A stretch of 64,000 nt of DNA from Vitrella brassicaformis (taxonomy: Eukaryota > Sar > Vitrellaceae). Made by a program: the position numbers and the translations under genes. The notes beneath the pieces are model-generated. The model had not been told where the DNA came from, did no database searches, and saw nothing but the letters and a program-made list of their open reading frames with translations. Positions 28,601 to 38,815 of the stretch are shown here, piece by piece (the stretch's first letter is position 1; every line of letters starts with the position of its first letter). The stretch covers positions 139,877 through 203,876 of the forward strand of contig CDMY01000964.1 in assembly GCA_001179505.1 (NCBI GenBank), written 5' to 3'.

Positions 28601-30388
28601 TGGCTGTGTCTCTGTTTCGTCAGGTACGTTGTAGACGAAAGGGATAACGAACACCACACCCAGGTTGATCACCATCAACACCCAGTGCTGCACACACACA
28701 TACACACATGTGACAAAGAGGGTTCACACCACACCGGCCGCCTCAATTGTTCTTTCCTCTGCTGCAGGGAACCAACCTTCTGGTGTGCATGTTAAGGGTG
28801 ATCTTGAAGCCGAAAGCGATGGCGATGAGGATGTTGTTGATCTTGACAATGGTCGATATCATGTGCACATAGGCCAGGGGCAGCGGGCAAGTGATGGCCC
28901 TCAATATCACGGCGGCCCCGTCGCGCCCCCGGGCTGCCGTGGCGTAGAGCGTGTTGACGATGGGCGGCCCGGGCAGTTTCTTCTGCTGGTCGAAATGGGC
29001 GATGATGGCAGTCACCCACGCCCAGATGCAGCACGGCACACGATACTCCACCTCTTCACGCAGGATGTCTTACGATGCACAGAGAGAGATGGGTACAGAG
29101 GAACACGGTGCAGCGCATTCTTACCGTGTTCCTTTGCCGTTAGGAGTCTGCGATCGACGAGGTCGTCGAATCTCCCTTCGCTGCGGGACGAGAAGATGCA
29201 CGCGAGCGATGCGCGGCCGTAGCGGACCACACTGCACACACCAAGAGAGCCAGAGAGAGAGATAGAGGTTGGATGTATTTGTGGTGCGCCTGTGAGTCAG
29301 CGACTTGTGTATGAGTCTTTTGTCCTGTTCCGCCACGCCCCCGCCGTAGCTCTTGACATATGTGTTGAGTAGGAAGCTCAGCTGACACGTGGCACCCCAT
29401 ATCTGCCCAATGCCCTCGGTCCGGATGTTCCACCTACACAACACAAACCACAGAGGCGGCCGACTGAATGAATGCGGCAAAGCGATTCGATTCACCATCT
29501 GCTGATGTTAAAGTTGGTGAAAAGTCCCACGATGAAAGCTGTGAGCCCAGTCCATGATGTGTGTGTTCACGACGGACTCACCATCCATTGAAAATGGTGG
29601 ACACATAACATACCGCTCATGGTGCAGAGGAACGTGGCGACGGACTTGACGGCGTTGGACTTGTCCTCCAGCCCCTCGTTCTTGTCGCCAGCCACAGACA
29701 GGTACATCGTCACCACGAAGAACACTATGGCGTAGTACAAAGCAGCCTCTATCCTAAACACACACACCAAAGACACCAACACAGACAGCATCATGATGCA
29801 CACAGACACACAGACAGACAGACACCCACATACACACACACTCATCATTGCATTGCAATGCGTAGGCTCGCGGCGAGAGAGAAGGCCTCCCCCCTCCCCC
29901 CTCCCTGCCCCTACCCCTACCCCACCCACAGCACACCGCACGCACACATTGCAGACACACTGGGGTACCAGATGTGTGGCGAGGTGAGTGCGGTGCCAGT
30001 GAATCAGAAGATGCCCCAGAATGAGGTGAGCTCCCCCAGCTCGTAGGGCCGGAACTCCTTCTCCTCGTCCGCACCCACATACGTCTCCTCCTCTTCCATC
30101 GGCTCAACACCGGGGGGCAGACCTGCAGGCACCAGATACATCCATCCCATCAAGCAATGCTTCCTCATTATATGCAGGGGTGCTGTTGTGTTAATTGTTG
30201 CACTGCACACCTGGAGGGGCAGCGGGAGGGGCCGTGTCACCGCCCTCCGTTGCAGTGGGTGGCTGCCCGGCTGCTGCAGCAGCGGCTGCTGCAGCAGCGG
30301 CTGCTGCAGCAGCGGCTGCTGCTGGGGGCTGCTGGGCTTGCTGCTCACCGCCTTGCAGTAGGGGCTTGTTCTCTTCGGGGGCCGACAT
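28288..30388 (-). CDS. Bestrophin-like anion channel, with an in-frame TGA
   Basis: Nine exons on the minus strand, ATG at 30388 to TAG at 28288. After an Ala-rich N-terminus (encoded 30271-30323) and an acidic stretch, bestrophin features follow in order: a first membrane helix (YYAIVFFVVTMYLS), FTNFNISRWWNIRTEG with the family RWW, RYGRASLACIFSSRSEG..DLVDRRLLTAKE, the helix-rich VPCCIWAWVTAIIAHF, the PLAYVHMISTIVKI helix, and the acidic SDPFGDDFNDFPG, equivalent to the calcium clasp after the last helix. Bestrophins are pentameric anion channels; in algae relatives pass bicarbonate at thylakoids, but location here is unknown. In exon 2, TGA at 30004-30006 interrupts the same frame between SFWGIF and FTGTALTSPHIWYP, a segment that matches family N-termini on both sides. 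This may be a sequence error or a disabling mutation; no splice pair removes it cleanly. Confidence 0.75.
28561..28601 (-). repeat. CA/GA dinucleotide run in a bestrophin intron
   Basis: A (TC)n run followed by a (TG)n run on the plus strand, hence (CA)n(GA)n in the minus-strand transcript, within the last intron of the bestrophin-like gene. Confidence 0.8.
30271..30323 (-). repeat. Imperfect CAG/GCT coding repeat (poly-Ala)
   Basis: Alternating GCTGCAGCA and GCCGCTGCT units in 15-bp steps encode an uninterrupted run of about 18 alanines in exon 1 of the bestrophin-like gene. The 15-bp period identifies it as a recent tandem expansion. Confidence 0.7.
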
Positions 30389-30522
30389 TTCGGAGAGAAG
30401 GGAGGGAAGGGAAAAATGCCCCCGATTCGGACGCTTTTGGGGCCAGCTCAACGGCCAGGTTCAATGAACAACAAACCGACCAAGCCAACCAAGGTCATAC
30501 TATACATCGTCCGTCCGTCATA

Positions 30523-33500
30523 TTATATCCATTTCTCATCGGGCCTGCCCGGGTCGCCGCTGACATGAATCCGATACATGCAGTAGTAGATGAACACACA
30601 CATGCCCAGCATGTAACCCAGGCCGATGTACTCGCTCCGCTGCCGAATCGCAAACTCGCGGTACTGCACCGGCAGCAGCACGCCGTCCTTGCCGTCGATC
30701 GACGAGGGGTTGTACGGTCGCTCTGTGTTGATGATCTCGTCCAGCTCGGAGCCACTCGTCAGTAACAAGGCGCCCTCGGGAGCACGCTGCACACAGAACA
30801 GACACAGAGAGAGAGCGGGGGATTTGCGTGTGTGGGTGTCTGTCTGTGTAGGTGTGTGTGGGGGAGGAGGGAGGGGGTTGGGTAGGTACCTGGTTGCGTG
30901 TCAGCAGGGGTGTGGTGCCGTGTATGAGCAGGCTCCTGACGGAGATCTCTTTCTGCTCCTTGTCCAACACGTCTCTGTAGCTCTTGTCGAGGAACTGGAT
31001 CATGTCTTTGATGCGCAGAAACTTGGACGCAGTCTTGCCCCTCTCTATCCCCCTGCACCAGACACACACATGGAGAGAGACAGAATGCCCGGCGGCGTAA
31101 GATGGCCGACCCGACGCACCTCCGGATTTCTTCGTTCTTGGTTTGGAAGTAGTCCTTGTCAGTGACGATTCTCCTGGGGATGCGCAGGTCCTCGACCACC
31201 TTCTCCACAACCCCCTCCCGCCCCTTGCTGCGGAAACTGATGTAGATCCGCTCACGCGCCCACAGATCCTTCAAGATCGTGTTGGCCGTCTCCTACACAC
31301 ACACACAGACACACAATCGCATTTCCCTCCAGAGACCAACCGTGTGTGGACGTGTGTGGATGGGTTGGTGTGTGGGTGAGCTACTCGCCATGGCGTCGGG
31401 GATGTTGCTGGCAATAACCCCCTTGGGGCCGCGCTTCAGCCACCCCGCCACATAGAGGCCCCCGATAATCTGACGGAAGAAAAGAGAGAGAGAGAGAGAG
31501 AGAGGGAAGGTGTACGTGCGCACACACGCGTCCACCCACACCCACACCCACACGCACCTGAAAAGGTGACTGGTAGGCGAGCTCAACTCGCCCCTCATGA
31601 TGGCACACGCTGCCGTCCTCCTCTGACAGTATCAGCCCCGGCACCGCGTCGTGCTTGAAGCCCACCGACTTGATGATAAGGTTGCTCTGGACATACTCAG
31701 GCTCGGCGTCGGGGCCATCCAATGGCACGGCACGCTGCCGGCCTGGCTCTCCCTGAACACAGGACGCATCACACACACACACACACACAAACGAATGCAT
31801 GAATGGATGGATAGATTTCTGTGAGCCCGTGGTGTGTCGTGGTTGTGGGCGGTGTGGCTGAGCTGACTTCTAGCCGGTTTCGCCTGAGTTCGATGCCATC
31901 GGCGCGCCATGGCTCTGCGGCGTGTGGGGTGATCCTTACGGGCGAGGTAAGAAACCGCAGCTGGATGATCTTTTTGTCGGTGATCTCGCGACGGTCCCAC
32001 TGCACACACGCAGAGCAGATGAATAAGATAAATGAATGCATCTATGCAGCCATATGCCTTGTCTGTCCAGACAGCCGCGGCGAAGTGGAGTGGGTACGTT
32101 CGTTACGTTTTTCATCATGGTTTCGATGATGGGCATCATGCGCTGTTTGCCCCTGTTGCCCTCCATCTCCTTCTTTGACGCGTCGTTCATGTTCGCCTCG
32201 TACTCCTGCACCCACTCATCCATCCATCCATCCATGTGTGGCAACCCACCCAACCAGGGCAGGGCACACTCATGGTGCCTGCCGTGCTTTGCTGACCGCT
32301 GGATCAACAATGGGCAGAACACCGTCAAGCTGAGTCAGCTGCACACACAACACACACAGACAGGAAGGAGGGCCTCTCTTGACCCCGGAGCAAGGTACTG
32401 GTAGTGTTGTGTACTCCCGCCCGCAGCGCACGGACACATCACATACCTCTCTGAGCTCCTTGTTGGTCCACGCGGCCTGCACCACGCCCCGCCTGCCAAC
32501 GACGTGCACCCACCGGATGGCACTCTGGCGCAAAGCGCTCTCGGCCAAGTCGCTGATGTCCGTCTTTTCCAACTCCTACCGCACACACATACACACGGAT
32601 GGATGGATGGATGTCGATGTGCTGTGGTGTGTGCACACACCGAGATTTTCCTGGTGAGGACGCGGGCGCAGTCGAGAGCCACGTTGCCGTGCCTGCACAC
32701 ACATGGATGGAGTGGATGGATGGATGGTATGTGCACGCCACGCCCATCATGACTGACTTACCCGATGACGACGGCCTCTTCGCTCGAGGTGAGGTCAGGC
32801 TGCACTGAGAAGGCCTCGGGGTGACCGTTGTACCAAAACACGAACCGACGGGCGGACAAGACGCCTGACATAAGATAGATAAGGGAGGGCAGCACAGCAC
32901 AGCACATGTGTGTGTGACGGCACGGGCCTGTCTGTCTGTGTGTATGTATGTGTCTGTTCCTGACCTTCCAGATCCTCGCCGTCCAGGCCGAGCATTTTGT
33001 CCTCTGCCAGACAGACAGACAGACAGACAGAAAGCACACACATGGGACACACCAGAGAACCCATGCGTACAGGTGAGGCTCTCTCTCTGTGTGTCTGCTG
33101 TGCTCGTCCGCTTTGCGTACTTTGGCAGCCGTAAGCGAGCACGACGACGTGGTACCACTCCCTCAGCTGGTTGATGCCCACCTCCTTTTGCTGCACTCAT
33201 CCACCCATCCATCCATTCACCGCACCAAACCAAGCACACACACATACAGACGGCATTACGCATCAACGCGCGTGTCCAAATGTGTGCCCGTCCATTTCCG
33301 TGTTCCGCGGACCAATTCAATGTTGCCAAAATACCGCACACGCGGATTGTTCATCACCTGGCGGAAGGATGCACACACACACACACAGACACACAGACAC
33401 ACAGACACTGATTGCCTGGCTGGCTGGCCGGCATACACACCCACCTCTTCGAAGTCGTTCATGACGTTTTTGACCTCTGGGTGGTCTGGCGCCACGCCAT

Positions 33501-34068
33501 ACCTCACCAAACCGCCAGGCATCGGCAGCTTCTCGATGATGTCAATCTAGAACACAGACACACAGACAGACAGACGCAGATCTGTTTGGTGGCTAGCCGG
33601 CTGGGCTCATCGTCCTCCTTCACTCACTGACTCACTCACTGACCTGCATCATTTCCTCCTTCTTGAGCAGGTACTTGGCCGTGTAGAACCCCGCCGGCCT
33701 GCAGACAATGCCAAACAAACAAACATGACCGGAACGAATCAATCAATCAATCAGCCAAATGAATGAGGCTCTCTCTGTCTGGGTAGGTGTAGGTGTGTGT
33801 GTTTCTCTTCTCTCTCTCACCCAGCGCCGACGATGCAGACATTGTAGTCGTCCCACCTAAAGCTGCCCTCCCGCACCTCATCCTCCCACGGCAACACCGT
33901 CTGGCGCGGCTGCGGCTCGGACGGCGGCTGATGCTTCTCCTGGAAGTGCTGCAGCTGGGAGAACCGCCGCACACGAGAGATGAATGGCCGGGGAGGAGGG
34001 ACGGGCGGCGCAGATGGAAGGCTGCACAGTGGCAGGACGGGCCTCGCGCGTGTCACCGAACGCCACAT
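30523..34068 (-). CDS. FDXR: Mitochondrial adrenodoxin/ferredoxin NADP+ reductase with C-terminal membrane tail
   Basis: About seventeen exons on the minus strand. Exon 1 (from Met 34068) gives an Arg-rich, Ser-rich leader without acids, typical of a mitochondrial presequence, ending in the FAD motif [21 protein letters not shown]. Next come [22 protein letters not shown], an almost diagnostic adrenodoxin-reductase segment, then [21 protein letters not shown], the NADP motif [25 protein letters not shown], the second FAD motif [19 protein letters not shown], and the C-terminal EEIRR.IERGK. The enzyme passes electrons from NADPH to a mitochondrial [2Fe-2S] ferredoxin for Fe-S cluster and haem A synthesis. 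Unusually the last exon (about 30788-30523) adds some 85 residues with one hydrophobic helix ([19 protein letters not shown]) before the stop. The intron after PDAM reads best with a GC donor. Confidence 0.9.
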
Positions 34069-34141
34069 TGCTTCTGCGAATCACGCGAAAGCAGCAGCGG
34101 TTTCAGGGAGCACCGAAAGGTTTGCAAGCTCAAACTCTGAG

Positions 34142-34153
34142 CTAAGCTCGCAG
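34142..34153 (+). promoter_or_regulatory. TAAGCTCGCAG promoter-element candidate
   Basis: CTAAGCTCGCAG, an exact copy of the element near LSM6, in the 204-bp divergent spacer between the adrenodoxin reductase (74 bp to its ATG) and TMEM234 (120 bp to its ATG). Confidence 0.45.
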
Positions 34154-34272
34154 ATACAGGAAGGGGAAAATGCAGCGGGGCGGCTAATGTGAGGCGCGTA
34201 CGCCCTGCCGGAAGACGGTGATTCATTTCCAGTCACTCCCGATGAGAGATCAGCAAAACAGCTGTTTGTGAG

Positions 34273-34842
34273 ATGAGGGCGGCGTTCCTGCTGGTGGGTG
34301 CCCTATGGGGCGTCACGTCACCCTTCCTGCGGTGCAATGATGCACACGACACCAGCCCGCAAGAAGACAACATTCTCAAGAGCACGATGAGGCTGCTCAC
34401 AAACACAAAGGTGGGATAGTCGTACGTAACGTGTATCTGTATGTGTGTCTGTGTTTGTCTGTTCATTCAGTTCATCGTGCCATATCTGCTGAACCAGGTG
34501 GGCAGTGTGCTCTACTACTTCCTACTGAGAGACTACGGTCAGCACCACAGACAGAATCCCAACACTGGTGTGTGCCATGCATTCACACTTGTGTGCGTGT
34601 GTGTGCAGAGTTGTCCGTGGCTGTGCCGCTGGCCAACAGTCTTTCCTTTCTGTTCACGTGCATCACTGAGGTCTGCCTTGACACACAGCTCGTGCAGACA
34701 TTCACTGACCCAGGTAGGTCCGCAGAGCACAGAGCAGAGCAGAGCAGCCACTCATGTGCGTGTTGTACTGCTTGTATGTTCAGTCGGTCTTGTTGGCGCA
34801 TTGTTGATCGTCACGGGAGCTGCCGTGTGTCTGCAAACCTGA
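34273..34842 (+). CDS. TMEM234: TMEM234 family membrane protein
   Basis: Four exons (34273-34410, 34471-34537, about 34609-34713, about 34784-34842) encode about 122 residues. It matches TMEM234 throughout: RAAFLLVGALWGVTSPFLR, then FIVPYLLNQVGSVLYYFLL, ELSVAVPLANSLSFLFTCITE and the final VGLVGALLIVTGAAVCLQT. This small family has four helices and belongs to the drug/metabolite-transporter-like (EamA) superfamily as a half-size unit; human TMEM234 is needed for the kidney filtration barrier, but a biochemical activity is not established. The gene shares a divergent promoter with the adrenodoxin reductase. Confidence 0.88.
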
Positions 34843-34875
34843 CGGCCGCCGGCTTAGCTGCGCTGACTGATTGGA

Positions 34876-35933
34876 TTGGTGCCGATCTATGGCGTATTCG
34901 CTGCCCGTGGAGCTGTGGCGTGTGCGTGTCGTGGCATGCCTCCCCCTGCCCGATGCGGCACTCTCCGCAGCACCTCTTGGGCCCTCGGCACATCCATCGT
35001 CAATGTAGCTCTGCTGCTGGAGCGCATCGACGCCCTCCTCGCCCGCCAGCTCACCGGTGTCATCGGTGTCGACCGCACTTATGCACCCCTCCCGCCCACC
35101 AGCCTTCTCGCCTTGGGGGTGCGTTTGGCGACCTCCTTGTTGCGGTGCTACGTTTGTACAGTCACTTTGCGCGTCGACTGAGGCTCTTACTGCCGCCGCC
35201 TCTGAGCGGCTTCAGCTACTTGATGCGGGCGGCGTATGTGCTGGAGCAGGGCAGCAACGAGTGGCGGGCGACGGGGTGGTTCATCCGCTTGGCTGTCGTC
35301 TGTCGGCTGACACCTGCCACCGGGCTGCCTCTGGTGCTGTCGGCTGATTTGGTATGCCCATCTGCAGAGCAAGGCGGCCTTTCACTGATTGCCTTTCGCC
35401 ATGGCCATCTACAGCCTATTCGGTCACCTACTGAGCTACCTGGGGGCCAGCCTTAGCCTCGCCGTGCGGCAAGGCGGCAGCGGGGCTTGCCGGGTCGGAA
35501 AGAGTGACTGGTTTTTGTGCTTCCGTTAGGTCATCTCATCGTCATTCCTGCTGACCATAGTGTGTGCCAGGTGGTCGGGTGAAGTGCCGCAGAAAAGACC
35601 GGTGCTGGAAGCATCCATCGGCCGTGACGACAGCCGTCACCGCTCTCTGCTGACGGCCGAGGACATTCGGGAGAATGATCGTGGCATCGTTGTGACTATC
35701 GAGGTGACTATCGTGATGTGATTCTGAGTGGCTACCGGCCCAACGAGACGATTGCCGCCGGTTTGCGTGTGGGGGAAGGCTTCATGTCGCTGCTCACGAC
35801 CGAGCCACCTGCCGCTGATCGGTCCCAGCCGCTCGCCGTCCGCTTTCCGGTGTCAATGCCCCTGTGGCGGCGTGTGCTGCGGCCATTCAAGCTGGAGAGC
35901 GATGTCATTGAGAGGGGAGAGGTGCTGCGGTGA
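34876..35933 (+). pseudogene. Frame-broken membrane-protein ORF
   Basis: Coding-like sequence continues after TMEM234, but in several frames that do not splice together. Segment 1 (to about 35117) reads LGTSIVNVALLLERIDALLA and VIGVDRTYAPLPPTSLLALG. At a G5 run near 35115-35119 the sensible frame shifts to AFGDLLVAVLRLYSHFARR and GWFIRLAVVCRLTP (to about 35353). Another frame gives YSLFGHLLSYLGASLSLAV near 35406-35460, VISSSFLLTIVCARWSGEVP follows a possible acceptor at 35529, and ILSGYRPNETIAAG lies beyond a small direct duplication at 35694-35717. Fragments are hydrophobic and leucine-rich. I do not know the family. It could be a decayed gene or a live one with base-call errors in G-runs. 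Confidence 0.4.
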
Positions 35934-36673
35934 GTGGTGGTTGCCGATAGTAGCTGGCTTCGCGTCTGAGAGAGAGCATCTGCTCAATCGGACTCGTTTG
36001 CGATGTGTGAGAGAGACTGCGTTATATGTTTCATTGCTCAACGCTTCGCTAAGTACGGCTTGCTGGCTTGGGGGCAATGTATTACATTGGACAGTACGTC
36101 GTCCAGACCAGAGGCACATATCGAAACTCGTTGCTTCGTATGCATCACGTGATGCACATGCCGTCTGAATATAAAATGTAGTCAGCGATGACTGACTGTT
36201 GATACCATGCATCTTCTCAGTGTCTGTGCTCGGAGTGTTGAGGACATACTCGAAACCTTGAAGCCCCTTGACCCGACACGAACGCAGCAGCAGCAACACC
36301 AGCGGCCAGCAGCAGTGCGCTGGTGTTGTTGCGGTCGCTGCATTGGTGTGTGTCGCTCCAGTCGTGAGAGGCAGCTTGGACAGGCACAACAGGACGACAC
36401 GAAGCAAAGCGAGAGCAGAGAGTGGAGAGGGCGGGAGAGAAGTGGAAAAGGTGCATGAATGGCACTGGACGTCCTGGTCTTTCGAAGAACACTGCATCCG
36501 TGAATTCAAGCAGACAGAGACCCCAAACACAACACACAGACACACGTCCGCCATGCGAGATTCCTACACGCACACAGCAAAAAAGAAACACAAAGAGAGA
36601 CGCATGGCAGACAGGAAGGCCCATGCATTTCCACACTCACCTGCTTGTCGTGCGTGTATGTGGGGTGGCGGGT
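35934..36673. other. Intergenic region
   Basis: Several medium ORFs on both strands, including a Gln/Cys-rich stretch encoded by a CAGCAGCAA run near 36286-36315, but none shows splice-consistent extension or a recognisable motif. I regard it as the 3' region between the broken plus-strand ORF and the minus-strand unknown gene. Confidence 0.4.
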
Positions 36674-37394
36674 TCACATGCCGAGCGACTCTGAACTCGT
36701 TCCGGCCGCTGTTGTGGTGGTATGCTGGTGGTCCAGCTGTAGTATGCATTCATAGGGACAGATGGTTGTGTGTATATGCCCATGTGACCAGCCACCTACC
36801 GGTGCCGTCTTGCAACCGTCTCGAACAGTGATAGTGAATGTCGTCTCACCCTAACACACACGGCATGGGTGTAGATCGTCTCTCTCTCTCTCTCTCTCTT
36901 TGCTCTCCTACCTTGGCCTCGTCATGGTGCACTGTTGCTGCGAGCAAGTCCGTACCATCTCCATCAGACATAGCCTCTAAGTGAGTGAATTGAATGTGTA
37001 GACAGACCGTTAAACTAGTTGAACACCCACCTGGTTGTGGTGTGTTTGTGTTGCTAAGGGGATTAAGAATGTGGCGCCGGCTGCTGTAGTGGTGGTGCTC
37101 TGGTGCTCCATAGCAGCTGCAATCTCCATGGATAAGGACAGATGGCTGTGTGTGTATGCCCATATGACCCAGCCAGCTACCGGTGCCGTCTTGTCATCCC
37201 GAATCGTGACGTGAAGTGTGGTCTCGCCCTGCACACACAGAGACGTACTTGGGTGTAGACTGCTTGCTGGTCTGCCTTTGTGTCCGTCTCGCTCTCTCTC
37301 TTTGCTGACCTACCTTTGTCTCGTCCCGCTCCGTGGAAGTGTGTATGACTTCATCGATCTCAAGTTGCTCGACCATGGCTTCCAACGCCTTCAC
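36674..37394 (-). repeat. Tandem duplication of an exon pair with its introns
   Basis: Two adjacent units, 37394-37031 and 36976-36674. Exons, intron positions and even intron text (for example the sequence following each GETT exon start and the TCTCTC tracts before it) are alignable by eye. Both second exons are in phase 0 at their start and code GETT-x-x-[VI]-T-[IV]-R-D near the beginning and TTTTAAG near the end. Confidence 0.6.
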
Positions 37395-38738
37395 CTTCAA
37401 ACACATTCGAATGAACCGTCAGATCAATGTGGTGAGGTAGGGAGAGAGGGACGTACTATCTTCTCAGCCGTAGTGCGAGTGTGTGGTGGAGTGTTAACGA
37501 TGCCCACGGTGGTGGTGCCGCCCAGCTCGGGGTCGACCGGCTGAGCGGTCATCATCCCCGTCAGGAACAGGTGACGACCGATCACCTGGAACTGCACGAA
37601 CACAGACACACACACACACACACACACAGACAGACAGAGAGAGGGAGAGGAAGGAAAGTGGTGGACAACTGTTTGTGGGTGTGTGGGTAGGGGTGGGGGG
37701 GGGGCTGACCCTGAGTTGCCCCATGGCCTTCCTGACGGCACAGTTGAGATACTGGATGTTCTCCTGGTCCAGCGCACCCTCTGTTGCAGACACACATTGA
37801 TGGACGAAGGGACAGCAACAAGAGAGGGACACACACAGAGAGAAAGAGACGTGTACCCACGTGTGTGCGTTATCTCCCCCATTCTCCCCTGCCCTGCCCT
37901 CCGTACGCATGTCGATGGTATGCCTGGCGATGAAGTTGATCGTCTGAGGCGCCCCCGTCTGCAGTCCAAGAGACACAATGACCGACACACACACACACAC
38001 AGATCCTCCCATCCCCTCCCAGCCCCCAACCCCACCCCCACACCCCGCACTCACGTCAGTGGTTTGTGGGAGCGTCACGGAAGCCGTGTGGTTCGGCTGT
38101 ATGTTGGTGTCGACCTTGCCAAACGTGTTCATGCCCTGGTACAGCAGCGCACCCCCAAACGCATTCAAACTCTGCAATATCTGACATGAGAAAAGCGGGA
38201 ACACACCAGGGCAAAAAAGGCCCCCCGCCCGGCCGGACCATGCATCTTCTTGTGCGGAGAGATCCCCCACTGGCCATCATCTGTGTTGTACCTGCTCAGT
38301 GTTTCGGTAGATCAGCGCCCGCTGCGGCCCGAGGGCGTTCACGGGCGGGTCAAACTCTGCACCACAACCACCACAACCCCACACAAACGCAGCGCAATAC
38401 GGCGCGTATGGAGACCTTCTCAACGACTTATCCTACGGGATGCCGACTAAAGGGGAGGCAACAGCTCCAGTGACTTCGTGTGTGCTGCCTACCGGAGCCT
38501 GCAGGCGCCTGTTCCGGACTTGCCCGGCTATATTTGTGATATCATTGGGGCTGTTCCTATACCTGTAGACAGCGTTCACCTCAGCGGGTTCCAAGCGATA
38601 CCAAGGCACAAGGATGGGTGGTTGAAAGCCGGCATTCAAGAGCACCCGCCGCGCCAGCAGTCTCTTTCGAATACAGAACAACAGGCGTGAGGGGCTCTTT
38701 ACAGGCGAAGGAAAGTGCGTGAAATGCGTTTGACCCAA
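36674..38738 (-). CDS. Unknown protein with duplicated exon pair
   Basis: About ten exons on the minus strand. The first recognised exon (ending near 38496) reads LVPWYRLEPAEVNAVYRYRN and has no in-frame ATG, so the true start is unresolved; 38738 is only the upstream limit of the open frame considered. Following exons give EFDPPVNALGPQRALIYRN, ILQSLNAFGGALLYQGMN, FGKVDTNIQPNHTASVTLPQ, GAPQTINFIARHTIDM, ENIQYLNCAVRKAMG and FQVIGRHLFLTGMMTAQPVD. Then two tandem exon pairs follow: 37394-37314 with 37228-about 37031, and 36976-36912 with 36850-36674. Each pair encodes [LV]EAM...K followed by GETT[LF].[VI]T[IV]RD..KTAP and a Thr/Ala-rich segment (HQ.TTTTAAG). I recognise no family. The stop is TGA at 36674-36676. 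Confidence 0.55.
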
Positions 38739-38815
38739 TCGAGACAGCGTCGCAGAATTCTCGCCGCCCGTAAATCCTTCGGCGTGAATCCTTCGGCCTC
38801 CCCTTCGTCTACAGA

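Noticed and set aside
29990-30020. Selenocysteine reading of the TGA in the bestrophin gene
   Set aside because: Bestrophins are not selenoproteins and the aligned position is not a conserved Cys; error or mutation is simpler.
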